64,000 nt of DNA, taken from positions 48,673,928-48,737,927 of the forward strand of contig CM043959.1 in the NCBI GenBank assembly GCA_014529385.2. The letters run 5' to 3'. Source of the stretch: Adiantum capillus-veneris. Lineage: Eukaryota > Streptophyta > Polypodiopsida > Polypodiales > Pteridaceae. Shown here piece after piece: positions 47,061 to 58,849 of the stretch. The notes beneath the pieces are model-generated. The model was not told where the DNA came from, did not search any database, and was given only the letters and a program-made list of their open reading frames with translations. How positions within the stretch are numbered: the first letter of the stretch is position 1; the number at the start of each line of letters is the position of its first letter. Both the position numbers and the translations under genes were made by a program.

Positions 47061-47541
47061 CCACAGTAATTTCGAGAGGCTATAAATAGGACCCATTACA
47101 TTGTAATTGGGCTGCTTGTATTTTTGACTTCTTACTCCTAGTCTCTTGGTTTTAGTCTCCAAAGTTGTTCTTAAGTTACAATCTCTTCACTTGTAATTCT
47201 ACTCTGTAATCATTACTACAATAGTCAATTGGGCTTCAGTCTATTATACCTTGTACTCGTTCTTCATAAACTCTAAATCTGAACCTGAAACACTTTTCCA
47301 GTCATTTAGTCTGTTTCTAGTCCCAGTAGAGTATTTCAGTCTAGTTAACTATTCAATCAGTTTCCATATTCTATTCCAATTTCATTGACTGAACTGACGA
47401 CTTTCGGTAGCTATAAATTATAACATTGGAATCATCTATCTAAAGAGATCAGCTCCAATTCCATTTTGGCGATCACGGTGGCTAGAGCTGTTTGCTCGTT
47501 GATCAGAACGCTTCTCCCAATTTGACTTTTCAGCTGAAGTT
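47061..47541 (+). promoter_or_regulatory. LTR promoter and leader of family A copy 2
   Basis: TATAAATAGG at 47081-47090 lies 450 bp upstream of the gag ATG at 47542. T- and C-rich sequence with repeated cagt/agtct motifs follows, and then TTTTGGCGATCACGG near 47465, a possible decayed PBS. The arrangement promoter, leader, gag ATG fits an LTR element. Confidence 0.5.
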
Positions 47542-48420
47542 ATGGCACCCAAAACCAAACGTGGTCGTAAACCATCCTACCGCGTTGACCCTATCCCTGA
47601 GGAGTCAGAAAGAGATTCTAATCCTAAGAATGAATTGGGGACTAAGACTGAGGCTCAGGAGGAGCACAGTCATGCTGATGAGGCTAAGGACTCTCAGCAC
47701 TCCAGTCAATCCAAAAGAAGAAGGGCTAAGAGGGAAGAACACAAGGCCAGAAGTTCTCGGACCACATATGGGGATGAAGGAGCCAAAGGCAGTAAAGGTA
47801 GTTGCCATAGTTCTAGTAGAAAAGCCAGGGAGGAGATAGAAACTGAGACTGAAGAAGAAATTGATTGGGATGCAGACACAGACCATTATAAGAAATCTTC
47901 AAGAAGGAGTCAGGTTCCTAAGGTGAGAAGAGGCAGAAACGATGCTGATCGACATGATTACACCTCTTCATTGAAAATCTCTTTTCCAGTGTTCAAAGGT
48001 GGGAAGAAAGATGACCCGGATGTTCATATCCAAGCCTTTGAACAGTATGTTGAGTTGAAAAATATTGATAAAGATGACTGGGGGAATACTTTCCTCAAAC
48101 ATAAAAGGAGGCAGTAAGGAAATGGTACTACCATTACCCAGCTTGTCAACTCGTATCATATAACAAACTACTCAAAGCTTTCCGACTGGAATATTCAGAT
48201 AACATAGGAGATGAGGATATCCTCTGTGAACTGGATAAGATAAAGCAAAGGAAATCAACGAGAATCACAAAGGATTTAGCCAAGAAACTGCCATAGCAGC
48301 TAGACAATTCTGATGCTTGGGTCATTCAAAAGATACCAGCCCTGTCTTATGAGAAAGCACAACCAGATCAATCAAGTTCTGGAACACCTGAGACCATGTT
48401 GGCTGCAGTTCAAGGGTTGA
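47542..48420 (+). pseudogene. Family A copy 2: gag, internally deleted
   Basis: Starts MAPKTKRGRKPSYRVDP at a good ATG, then a highly charged Ser/Lys/Glu-rich segment to about residue 140. The Gag core begins SLKISFPVFKGGKKDDPDVHIQAFEQYVE. A frameshift lies near 48110. At about 48250 the text joins directly to the region matching copy 1 from about 640 (RITKDLAKKLP). The capsid end and the zinc-knuckle region present in copy 1 are therefore absent: an internal deletion. Confidence 0.8.
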
Positions 48421-49560
48421 TGGAAAAGTTAGGGACTGATAAGGGAGCTGAAAGCACTAGAACAAACAGATACTACCAATTCTTCAAGTTTTGATAACAA
48501 CTCTGATCATGAGACTGAGGAAATTCATGTCAAGATTTGTGACAGAATTCAGAAACTCACAGTGGAGCTAGAGGACATTAGAAAAACTTTGCCTGCAACA
48601 GCGAATTTCATCAGACAGCAAAGGAAGACTGAGGCGGAAGCTAGAACGGTTGACTTGGCTGCTGTCAAAGTTGATGAGGTGCCGGTGATCCATGTAGATT
48701 ATAAAGTTAGAAAACAGTGGGAGCCACTATCTGGTGTCATAATGGATGGAGGAGCAGGAGTAAACATCCTGGGGACACATCTTCAGCAAAGGATGGGAAT
48801 TACAAATCTGAAACCTACACCTTTCAAAGTTTGAATGGTGGAGCATCGAGTAGTGTAGGCAAATGTTATGATAGAGAGTATGCAGATAAGAGTGGGCAAG
48901 GAAAAGTTCAAAACTAGCTTCCTAGTATTAGATGTGCAAGGCACGTATGGGATGCTATTGGGGCGTCCATGGCTGCGAACGGCACAGGCTGTTCACAACT
49001 ATGCTAATCAGACTCTGACAATACAAGGTGCCAATAGCAGAATTCAGATTCAGATGAACAACACTAGGAGCTGGAGAAATGAGCTGAGACCCGAAGAGCT
49101 TTGCCAGAAGTATAAGGTGAAGAAAATTGAGAGAATGCTGGCAGCAATGAATATTTTTCCATTAGCCGAGATAGATCTCAACGCAGTATTACTGGACAAA
49201 GATCAGGCTGAAAAGCAAAAGAAGCAATTTCCAGACCAGTTTACTGAGCAGGACTTTGGAGAACGGCGAGTTTAGTTGACTAGAAGGCCAAAAGAACCAG
49301 TTGATTCCAGTGCACCAGTGGATTCTGAACAAATACACTCTGAAGAAGTTACTGAAAATCAGAATAGCAATTCAGAGCTCACGGGACCGTCTTGGGATTA
49401 CGCTGAGGAGTCAACCAAGAGAAAAGGCAGAGGGCCTAACTGGTTACTTCCAGATGATCAGGAAATAGAGGAATGGAATTTAGGTTCTGAGGAAAATCCC
49501 AGATTGATCAAAGTCAACAAACATATGAATCCTAAGATGAAAGAGAAGGCATGACATATG
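48421..49560 (+). pseudogene. Family A copy 2: protease and linker
   Basis: VDYKVRKQWEPLSGVIMDGGAGVNILGTHLQQRMGI (about 48696-48805, quoted in part as DGGAGVNILG) is the protease active site. MLLGRPWLRTAQ near 48950 is the second block. The linker continues to a TAG at about 49273 and WLLPDDQEIEEWNLGSEENPR. It is open over longer stretches than copy 1, but stops remain near 48832, 49273 and 49552. Confidence 0.82.
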
Positions 49561-50277
49561 TTTCAACAGTACAAGGATGTGTTCGCATGGAACATACTGA
49601 TCTTAAAGGATTAGATTCAGAGGTATGTCAACATCGAGTGCCATTGAAACCAGATGCCATACCAGTACGGCTGCAGCAATACCGAATGAATCCAAATTAC
49701 GCTAAGAAGGTCAAGGAAGAGATTGATAACCTTCTAAAGGCTGGGTTCATTACAGAAGTAGCTAGTAGTGACTGGTTGTTCCCTATTGTGGTGGTACGCA
49801 AGAAGAATGGAAAGCTTAGAGTGTGTGTGGATTATAGGAAGCTGAACGCTCAAACAATTAAGGATCCCTTTCCATTACCCTTCACGGATATGTTGCTTGA
49901 TGAAATTGCAGGATATGAGATGTATAGCTTTATGGATGGTTATAGTGGTTATAACCAATTACAAATTGCTCCTCAAGACCGGAGTAAAACCACTTTTATT
50001 ACTGAGTGGGGAGCATTTATGTATTTAGTGATGTCATTTGGTCTTTGCAATGCACCAGCCACTTTTCAACGATGTATGATGGAAATATTCAATGAATTTC
50101 TTCACCGATTCCTTGCTATATTTATGGATGATTTCACTATATATATCAAACATAGGAGAAGCGTTTACTTTTTCTTGAAATGATTTTCTAGTGATGTCAG
50201 GAAAAGCGGACCTGTTTGAACCCATTCAAATCTGTTTTCTTAGTCTGGAAAGGACAGCTACTGGGACATGTAGTGGT
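49551..50277 (+). pseudogene. Family A copy 2: reverse transcriptase, truncated
   Basis: RT blocks are largely intact: LKAGFITEVASSDWLFPIVV, KLRVCVDYRKLNAQTIKDPF, YSFMDGYSGYNQLQIAPQDR, LCNAPATFQR and the catalytic FMDD (50121-50132). A frame change follows near 50150. Similarity with copy 1 stops at about 50277, in the stretch gggacatgtagtg. RNase H and integrase are absent, and the next bases belong to a copia element on the other strand. Confidence 0.9.
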
Positions 50278-51300
50278 TTTCAAGGTAAGGTGTGCTTGCC
50301 TTATGGTAATTCAACTAAGTCCCATGTCTCATTGTTCACAATCGAGTCATACTTAGATTGCATAGCTTACTCCAATTTCATGTTATCTTCCATTTGAATA
50401 GCTTCTTTGTAACAAACGGGCTCATCACAATCAGTGACTAACACATAGTCCAATCCTAGCACAAACCGCTCAGGGGCACGAGATACACACTACTTGTGAT
50501 AGGAACATCACCAGTAGACTAAGTTGGTTTTCCCAAATTTGTGAAGGCTACATCCTTAAATCTGACTTTCCAATATTCGACCTCTTTGACAGACTGTCTA
50601 TACATTTTAGACTCATTGAGTATCACCTATGAGTTGCAAATGACCTTTCTAGATTCCGGGTGCTAGAGATGATAATCCATCTCTCCATCTGCACCATAAC
50701 CAATGAAGATGCACTTGTGTGATTTGGTGTCCAGCTTTTTCCTAAGCTCTTTTGGCACATGTGAGAATGCCTCCTACAATCTATCATAAGTTGGCTTCTT
50801 GCCAGTCCACATCTCTTGTGGAATCTTGAAATTCAATGGAGTACAAGGTGATCTATTGATGATGTGTACAAATGTCATAACAGCCTCTCCCCAAAACTCA
50901 TGAGATAAATTTGTCATAGATAACATGGTTGTGACTCTTTCTTGAATTGTGCAATTCATACACTCAGCAATTCTATATTGAGCAGTAGTTGTGTACGGCA
51001 TAGTAAAGTGTCTCCAAATCCCTCATTTGCTACTACAGAAATTCTTGAACTCTGTGGAGACATATTCTCCACCATTGTCAGTTCAAAAACCTTTTATCTT
51101 TCTACCGAATTGGTTCTCAACCATGCTAATAATTTCTAGAATTTAGCAAACACTTTGTCTTTTCCCTTCAAGAGGTAGACCCACACCTTCCGAGTAGGGT
51201 CATCTATAAATGTCATGAAATACAGTGCTCCCCCTAGAGATTTGTGTGGCATAGGACCACATAAATTACTATGAACCAAATCTAGAGGGTTTCTCAACTC
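50278..51300 (-). pseudogene. Minus-strand Ty1/copia: integrase and start of RT
   Basis: On the minus strand the integrase core shows TDNGGEYVSTEFKNFC (about 51040-51090), MPYTTTAQYRIAE (the motif around the catalytic Glu), FWGEAVMTFVHIINRSP and WTGKKPTYDRL. The C-terminal block follows (VPKELRKKLDTKSHKCIFIGY). RT begins with WDLVELP near 50300 and then stops at about 50278, so the catalytic RT, RNase H and LTR are missing. Stops are common. Confidence 0.85.
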
Positions 51301-51966
51301 TCAATGTAATGGCAAGGAAGTTTGCCTAGTTTGCTTGCCATAGATGAAATTCTCACATAAATTGAAATCAAAATAATTTAACACACGTAAGTAGCCCAAA
51401 CGTTGAAATATTTTCATTCCTTTTTGGATCATATGGCCTAGCTGGCTATGCCACAACTCAGTAGAAGGTTGCTCGGCTACATAAGTAGAACTCTCTTTGA
51501 CTGAAGAGACATATAAAGAGTACAATGAAGCAGATTTATGACCTTTTATGACAACCAAATTTGCTTTATGCACCATCCAAGAATCGTTTCCAAAAACAGT
51601 AGTATAGCCTAGAGCCTCAAGCTGACCGATTGACACCAAACTCGTAGCCAATTTAGGAACATGTCTGAATCCATGAAGCATAAATTCAGTGTCATTCTTT
51701 ATGCATAACTTGACATCTCCCATACCGCATATATCAAGCTATTAGGAATCTTTGAGCTTGGTTGAACCATGCATAGTAGTATATGTGGAGAACCATTTCC
51801 TCTGGGGAGTAACATGGAAACTGGCACCTAGATCTATTATCCAATTTTGTGCATAACACTCATCAAGAGACAATAACGCATCTAGACTCAAATCGGAAGT
51901 GAAAACAAGAACATCTAAGAGCTGTTGCACATCAAGAACAACTTCTAGAGATGGAGATTCAACCAC
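51301..51966 (-). pseudogene. Minus-strand Ty1/copia: protease and pre-integrase zinc domain
   Basis: The protease site reads WIIDLGASFHVTPQ (about 51805-51845), with Leu at the Ser of DSGA. The pre-integrase segment has FRHVPKLATSLVSIGQL and the His pair ELWHSQLGHM. The Cys pair is partly visible (LCENFIYGKQTR, with one Cys changed to Tyr). A stop separates the two parts near 51742. Confidence 0.85.
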
Positions 51967-52823
51967 ATTGATCTCCTTTATCTTTACACCTCTTTGGAGT
52001 GTCAGACTTCACAATAGCTTTGTCCTTTTCACAATGTAAAAGACGACAATCTTTCTTTAAATGGCCTTTCTTACCACAATGATAACATTCTACATTTATC
52101 AAGTCACGTCCTCGACTCTTGCTATGATTGTGGTGATCCTTATGATTCTGTGAACAACCGCAATTGCGACTACATCCACCTCTTTGCCTATGGTGATTAT
52201 GGCCACTTGCCATGTATGCATCTCCATGCCCACCACTATCAAGAGATTGACGTCTAATCTCCTCATTGAGAAATGCACTACTAACATCGTCGAATTTCAG
52301 TTTACCACTTGGTGCGGAGTTACTGATCGCAGTATTGAACATGTCCCAAGAAGAAGGCAAAGAGCATAGTAAGAAAATGGCCTTCATTTCATCATCAAAA
52401 TTCAGCCCTTTTGATGTCAGCTGAGAAAATGTTCCATTTAACTCATTCAAGTGTGCATTAACACTACTACCTTCTTTCATATTCAAGCGCATAAGTTTCT
52501 TCATCAAAGAAAACTTTGTTAGAAGCACTTTTTCCATCCCAAGTTGTGCATAGAGTCTCCCAAAGCTCTCGTGTTGTAGTCTTGTCCATAATCATGAAGA
52601 ATATGGTCTCTCCAAGATGTAATCTAACCGTGGCCATAGCACGGGCATCCAACTCTTCCCACTGATCATCAGTGTAAGCATTCTGTCTATGCTCTTTCAA
52701 TGGTGCTACCAGACCCTTGTTGACCAAGACATCAAGCATATGTTGCTTCCAAATCGTAAAGTTTGTGCCATCGAATTTCTTTATGTAGTAGTCTTTCCTT
52801 TCTGAAGCACTACTAGCAACCAT
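51959..52823 (-). pseudogene. Minus-strand Ty1/copia: gag
   Basis: Starts at the ATG at 52823-52821 with MVASSASERKDYYIKKFDGTNFTIWKQHM (quoted in part: FDGTNFTIWKQHMLDVL), the typical copia Gag opening. A frameshift near 52500 leads to AHLNELNGTFSQLTSKG and FLLCSLPSSWD. A His-rich segment and the intact zinc knuckle CYHCGKKGHLKKDC (about 52046-52087) follow. Similar in plan to Tnt1-like elements. Confidence 0.88.
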
Positions 52824-53524
52824 AACTAAAGAGAAAATGACCAAAGATTTATGGCAAAAAGTGTTGGGATAATTTGAGTAGATTTTCCCATAAAACAAGA
52901 GTAGAAACTCAACACAAAATGTGACAGAATCACTAGTTGTAAGCAGTCAAATGTGCCAAGAACGCATATGGTCAACTCGCGGGAAAAATCCAATAGAGTC
53001 TCCTCTGTATGGGGATCAAAGTCTCAAACTAGACTGGAAAAAATTCAACGCATAAACTGACAAAAGCAACCACTGGGCATAAGATTGACGTAACAAATGG
53101 TCATGTGACTGCCAACTCATTGTGTTAAAAGCAAAATTTTATGTCCAGATACATAGCCTATGGAGAGGATACTGAAAGAGGGGTACTCCAGCAACCTGTA
53201 TCATTGAAAGCGTCTCAACGTTTGAGAACACCCCAGCTCAAGAAAACCTCACGCAAACAACCCTCCAAAGGCTAAGCAGACTCAAGACTAGCCACAATCT
53301 CAGTGCAAAAGGGCTCTTTCACATTGAGTCTAAAAAACAGCCGAGAAAAATGTCAAAATTGCCCAAAAATGGATCCACACGATATACAGAAGGTAGTAAC
53401 CGCAACTCAACATACATGAGAAATCACACACAAATAGGTGCCAGAAAATTGTTGCATACAGTAAACAAATCCCTACGAGGATATCTGATCTCAAAAGAGC
53501 TCAATGGCACTATGTGTGCTCAAG

Positions 53525-53670
53525 AAAGTGTGCATATGTCAATGCATGACCATTGGCAGAGAAACTGGTGCCAAAATGACTATCAATAGTGCCTATGAAA
53601 GTGTGCATATGTCAATGCATGAACATCTGTAAAGAAATTGGAGCCAAAATGACTACCAAGAGTGCCTATG
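53525..53670. repeat. Tandem repeat, 73-bp period, two copies
   Basis: aaagtgtgcatatgtcaatg starts at 53525 and 53598, with ccaaaatgactaycaakagt shared further in. A third, degenerate start (gtgcctatgaaggtg) begins near 53663. Confidence 0.85.
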
Positions 53671-53977
53671 AAGGTGTTGTACCTCTGCGTGTCTAAAAAG
53701 CTAGAGAAACTGGGTGTATGTGGGCGCAAAATCCCCCCTATAAACCTGCATGTCAGTGTAGACTATGGAATGCGATGCTGATTTCCACCGCCCAACAAAA
53801 ATTTGCTAGTCAAGTAGCCGCCAAAAAGTCAAATCTAAAACTATGTCGAACACGCGATCGATATGCTCAATGTCACTCCGCTATGATAGAGGTACAACGC
53901 TAGTGGGAAAAATGCCCGTCCGCGAGAACGTTGATGTCGTGGAAGAAAGATCACCGCGGAACGTCGAGAAAGCCTGT

Positions 53978-53978
<1 letters not shown>

Positions 53979-54022
<44 letters not shown>
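53979..54022. repeat. (CT)n microsatellite
   Basis: An uninterrupted CT run of about 44 bp. Confidence 0.95.
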
Positions 54023-54024
<2 letters not shown>

Positions 54025-54299
54025 GCCTAAGTCATTGAAGACGGTGCGACACTCACGCGTAATGTGCCAACAATGTCGCTAATCAGCAAAACGGATTGGG
54101 ATGGCCGGATGTCGCCGATGGAGAAATTCATTGTTGTCATTGATGTCGATAATATCAGAGTGTGAGTGTGACCTCAATACTCTCAAACCTTCTCTTGGTC
54201 GAAGGGTGTGTGTGGGTGTGTGGACAAGGGGCGGAATGTCGAGCCGATGATGGAGTAGGAGGATGGGATGTGCAGCCACTCTAACCCAATTGTGAAGTT

Positions 54300-55275
54300 A
54301 ACTACTAAACTCAATGACACTAGAAGAAAGTCACTTATAGCTGCCAATTTCATCAGAAATAAAAAAGAGAAAGAGTCAAATGCAATGAAAGTTACTATCT
54401 AAAATTGAGGATGACCAAGCACTAGTCATTCAGATTAACTATAAGGTGAGAAAGCAGTGGGATCCAATGTCAGGTGTTGTTTTGGAGTGAATATTTTGGG
54501 AGAGCATGTAAAGCAAAAACTAGGGAAGATGGAGCATGATCCTTTCAAAATTAGGATGGCAAATCAAAGGGTTATCCAAGCCAATGGTCTGATCAAGAAT
54601 CTCCAAATTAGAGTCAAATCGAAAAAATTTAAAACCGGTTTTTTAGTTATGAATGTCCAAGGTGCATACAGTATGCTCTTAGGAAGGCCATGCTTAAGAA
54701 GTGTAGGAGCCATACATGATTATGCAGGTCAAAGACTGACCACACAAGGTCCCAATAGAAGAATCTAGATAAAAACTAATAACACTAGAAGCTAGAGAAG
54801 GGCAATGCACCCAAATGAGTAATGCAAAAAGTACGAGACCAAAAAGATAGAACAACAACGAACATCTTTCCCATAGCTGAAAGAAACCTGAAGATGGTTT
54901 TGATAGATCAACAACAAGCTGAAAAACAAAGACAATAGTAGCCAGATAACTTTACTGAGTCAAACCAAGGGTAAAGAACAATTAATCTAGATGAAAGGTC
55001 TTCAAGAGAAGGTGAAAGCCAAAAAATTGGGAAAACCAGACCAGATGGGGCAGACACAGAAAACAGATAGCAAAACACACAAGCACATGAACATAATAGG
55101 GTACCAATTGATCAAGAAGAGGATTTAGCCAACACAAATAACCCTTACAATGAGTATGCAACAAGTATACATATAGAAGAAGAAGTTGAATCCCTAGCCA
55201 TACCAAAAGGGGATGGAATATCAAACTAATTATTACTAGATGATTAAGAAATAAAAGAATGGAATTTAGGTTATT
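54300..55275 (+). pseudogene. Family A copy 3: protease and linker remnant
   Basis: A more diverged relative of copies 1 and 2. INYKVRKQWDPMSGVV near 54430 matches the sequence just before the protease site. The DGGA motif itself is deleted (text jumps from VVLE* to GVNILGEHVKQKLG). Then VIQANGLIKNLQIRVKSKKFKTGFLV and MLLGRPCLRS follow, and finally LDD*EIKEWNLG near 55230-55270, matching the end of the linker. No RT is present; similarity stops at about 55275. Confidence 0.8.
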
Positions 55276-55317
55276 TAGATTTCTAAGTCTCAATCATCAT
55301 TGAAAGCATTGAAATTA

Positions 55318-55527
55318 TTTCTTATTTTTTTAGAAAGCCACCGTGACCCTTTCACTTGTTTGAATATCTTCCACTTGTTTTGAAATGTAGTGGCCTCATT
55401 GACAAGGAAACATGTAGGACCATCACCTACACTTTTTCTTTTAAAACAAAGACAAAAGATGGGAAACTACTTTCCCAACCCTCTAACAAGTGAAAGGGTC
55501 ATGGTGGCTTTTTAAAACAATAAGAAA
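55318..55527. mobile_element. MITE-like element with 43-bp terminal inverted repeats
   Basis: The left end (55318-55360) and the reverse complement of the right end (55485-55527) agree at about 40 of 43 positions; both carry AAGCCACC.TGACCCTTTC and then ACTTGTT. The 210-bp element has no coding capacity. No clear target duplication is visible at these boundaries. Its left flank is a 34-bp piece of the local repeat family. Confidence 0.75.
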
Positions 55528-55854
55528 GTGATAAAATCATTAGGTCGAGTTCAACTGAAAATTTGGTCTTCATGAAAGAAATGCCTCAGCATAGCCTTGA
55601 GCCAATTGAAATTCGAGACTAGCTAGTTGCAAACCATGGTAAAGGGAAGAAAAAACGGTAAAATATGTGAGAAGATATTTCAACAATCATGCAAATTTCA
55701 AAATTTTTCTAGTATATTTAGTTTTCTTCTTTGTGAGGAGGAAACTCGACCAACAATTACTTAATAAAAGGGACTTTCCCAAATATTGACAAAATTTAAG
55801 TTATAAAATGCAAGAAAAGTCAATCCATGTGAGGCTGGGAAAAGAAATGTGAAA

Positions 55855-56075
55855 TAGAATTTACTAGAATTATACAAATTAAAGCTTCACTTTAACATTC
55901 TAAGACAATAGAATGCAAGAAAAGTCAAGACATGTCAATGTGAAATGAAAGATCCATTTACTATTTTATAGCTGAAATAACATTTAAGGTAAGTCTCAAT
56001 CATCATTGAAAACATTGAAAGTATGCCTAACCCAACTCTCCTCTAAGGCTTCTTCGAGAAAGCCAAAAACTTCTC
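55855..56075 (+). repeat. Local dispersed repeat, copy 1
   Basis: About 220 bp running from tagaatttactagaattat through aagcttcactttaacattc, caatagaatgcaagaaaag, tcaagacatg, ggtaagtctcaatcatc and tatgcctaacccaact to ctaaggcttct...gaaagcc. The same order recurs at 56532-56765 and 61328-61552. No coding capacity and no clear ends. Confidence 0.8.
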
Positions 56076-56458
56076 CCTCTAGCTCTCATGCACACCGAAT
56101 AAAAGAAGTTTTGGAGAGACACACACACACAACTCCATCCTACGCATTGATTTAAAAAACAAGGTGAGGACTCACGATGGCCTATTGAAGGTAAGGGGGG
56201 GAGGAAAGAATTATCGAAAGTAGGTATAATCAGTGTTGCAGTTGTATTGTTTCAATATAAAATTGTATTGTCCATATACACACAAATTACAAACTATCGG
56301 TTCCAGAATGTCTTACTGATCGATTTGACCCCAGCCATTGTGTTCAACGACGGATTATGCTATAAATGCCCTACCTAATGTCTTGTTATTTAAGGACTTA
56401 CTTTTTAATGCCTTCATAAAAAAAGGTAGATTTAATAAACATAAGTACATAAATAAAT

Positions 56459-56460
56459 AA

Positions 56461-56506
<46 letters not shown>

Positions 56507-56530
56507 ATATATATATATATGTATGTATGT
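56459..56530. repeat. (TA)n(GT)n(TATG)n microsatellite
   Basis: Alternating TA, GT and TATG runs directly before copy 2 of the local repeat. A GT run also lies directly before the copy at 61328. Confidence 0.9.
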
Positions 56531-56531
56531 A

Positions 56532-56765
56532 TAGAATTTACTAGAATTATGTAAGGTGAAGCTTCGCTTTAGCATTCTAAAAGAATAGCATGCAAGAGAA
56601 GTCAAGCCATGTGAAGATGCAAAAATGAAAGGGGAAATAAAAAGATCTATTTAATATTATTAAATTTAAATGATATTTAAGGTAAGTCTCAATCATCACT
56701 AAAAACATTGAAAGTATGCCTAACTCAACTCTCGTCTAAGGCTTCTTTTAGAAAGACAAAAATCA
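56532..56765 (+). repeat. Local dispersed repeat, copy 2
   Basis: Same block order as copy 1: tagaatttactagaattatg, gcttcgctttagcattct, agaatagcatgcaag, ggtaagtctcaatcatcac, agtatgcctaactcaact, ctaaggcttcttttagaaag. More diverged in the middle. A weaker partial relative lies near 57365-57460 (aaacttcac...cattctaaaagaat...aaagtcaagcc). Confidence 0.78.
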
Positions 56766-58457
56766 ATGTGGTAATTTTAGTTAAAAAGTATGATTTAAAG
56801 TGATTTTATAGATTAAAACCAATCAAATACAAATTCTTTTGGGATTCAATTTTACATAAATTCTATACACTGTTATGCATCTTGAGATTTGGTTCAATAA
56901 AACTTATCAAAACATTAGAAATGAGAGTATAGATGCTTTAGTAAGATTTTTCTTATGGAGCTTGCTATGATTTATTGATCGATGTAACTTTTTGAAGTCA
57001 TGCTCATCTTAATAGCTTATATTGCGTGTTAAACAAGAATTTTTAGTGTGCAGTTTTGCAATGTAAAAAAAAAGGTATTTATAGTTTTCATAAATATCAC
57101 TAATTATTATCGCAAATAATTCTTAAATAACCTAAGTGAATTAAGGAGAGATAGTTTAGATACATTCATACATGAGGAGAAAATAAAAGACACTTACTTT
57201 ATTGGAGGTCTTTAAACCAATAGGCTATGATTCTATAAATAAGAGCCTCACTTAGCTTAGTTTTTTTCTTGAAAAGTTTAAGATTTTGTATGTGAGATTC
57301 TTGTTAGACCTCTCAAGAACACCAATTAAATACCATAACAAGGCTTATATTTGCTAAGATTTAGAAGAAATTATATGTGAATTGTAAGAAACAATATGAA
57401 ACTTCACACGGACATTCTAAAAGAATTAGGAATGTAAAGTCAAGCCATAATAATGCTATGAAATGAATAACAAGAGAATTTTATAATTGTTTGTACAAAA
57501 GGTCGATCCAATCACTATAAGGAAACAATAAACTTGCATAATGTCCATAAAAAGGTGATGTAAGGAAACAATTGAAGGGACAACAAAGTTATTTTACAAA
57601 GACCCTTGCCATGTGGCGTTCATTTGGCCAAAGAATCCAATGGCCTTGGTGTTGCAACAACCTTGCACAATGAACCCTATGGCCTTCCACATGCCAAAAA
57701 AGTATTGCCAAAAGAGGAGGAATCGGATTGTAGCTTTGTTGTCTTTTATCATTCTCTCTCCTTCTTACATGTACACACACACACTCTTACAATATTTTCT
57801 GTATGCAAAATAGAAAATTGTTGTATCTAAGAATAGGCCACTCTAATCTTCAATAGATTGAGACATATGAGGACAAAAGGAGAAGAAGAGTGATGGCTGC
57901 AAACCAAGAGAGCCTTGAGTATACACAAGCTTGAGTTGTACTACATTGTAGAGCTTGAAAGATTATCTGCTTATAGCATAATTCTATGTTAGCTACATAT
58001 GTTGCAAAGCCAATCAAAGTTTAAATTGTAGCACTATATCATTCATCAAGGTACCCCTTGGACATCATAGTCTTGGAGGTGATTTGGAATATGGAATTAC
58101 TTCTTGCCACAACTTCACATGTGTTGTTTAATTCATCTTTTTGTTATCGATTTGAATTTGGTGAAGAAATTGTTGCAATTTTTGTACAAATATTTTCATA
58201 AGTATTCGCACACCCATGGGTACATGCGTGCATGCGCATGTGTGCACGTACGTGCGTATAGGCGCATGTACACACACACACACACAAAAATCAAAACACA
58301 CCCTCACTTGAAAATACACTATACCTACACAAATGCATACACATGTATATACTCCTATCCGCATGTGCGTTAGTGTGTGCACACACAATCACTCATTTAG
58401 ATGTAAGTAGGCAAAGCTAGAGATTATAACTAATATACTTCTAATTCACATGTGCGT

Positions 58458-58489
<32 letters not shown>

Positions 58490-58845
58490 CACACACAATA
58501 AGACATTTTGACATAGTGCATATGTATATTGGTTTATTTTTTACATCCATACAAAATTGAAATTTAGGGTTCTATGATAAATACAATAGAGGATTATATA
58601 CTACAAATGTGGTGATGGATTTAAATCTATAAGTCCCATGGACACACCCTCTACATTTATAGACACATGCATATTCACAATGACATTTTTGTTGTGAATT
58701 TAGTGTCTTGAGAAGATGTTCTCAACTTGTGTGATTACAAAATAAGAGATTGTGAGAAGTTCTACTTATCAAGATATAACTCATCTCTATTAAATGGTGA
58801 TTCTTTTTTGCGCTCTCTCTCTCTCTCTCTCAATGGATAGCTTAC
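56766..58845. other. Intergenic, no gene recognised
   Basis: AT-rich, with CA/GT-rich tracts at 58205-58290 and 58449-58490 and a short CT run at 58812-58831. Open frames across the CA tracts are artefacts. No domain seen. Confidence 0.45.
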
Positions 58846-58849
58846 CTCA

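Larger units (their letters stand above)
52824..54295. other. Probable leader/LTR remains of the minus-strand copia
   Basis: No coding similarity. It holds a 73-bp tandem repeat (53525-53670) and a CT array (53979-54022). Position upstream of the minus-strand gag suggests leader and possibly 5' LTR, but no convincing PBS or LTR ends were found. The GC content rises between 53820 and 54280. Confidence 0.35.

Noticed and set aside
58104-58388. Cys/His/Thr-rich open frames on both strands
   Set aside because: They are translations of CA/GT tracts and carry no domain.
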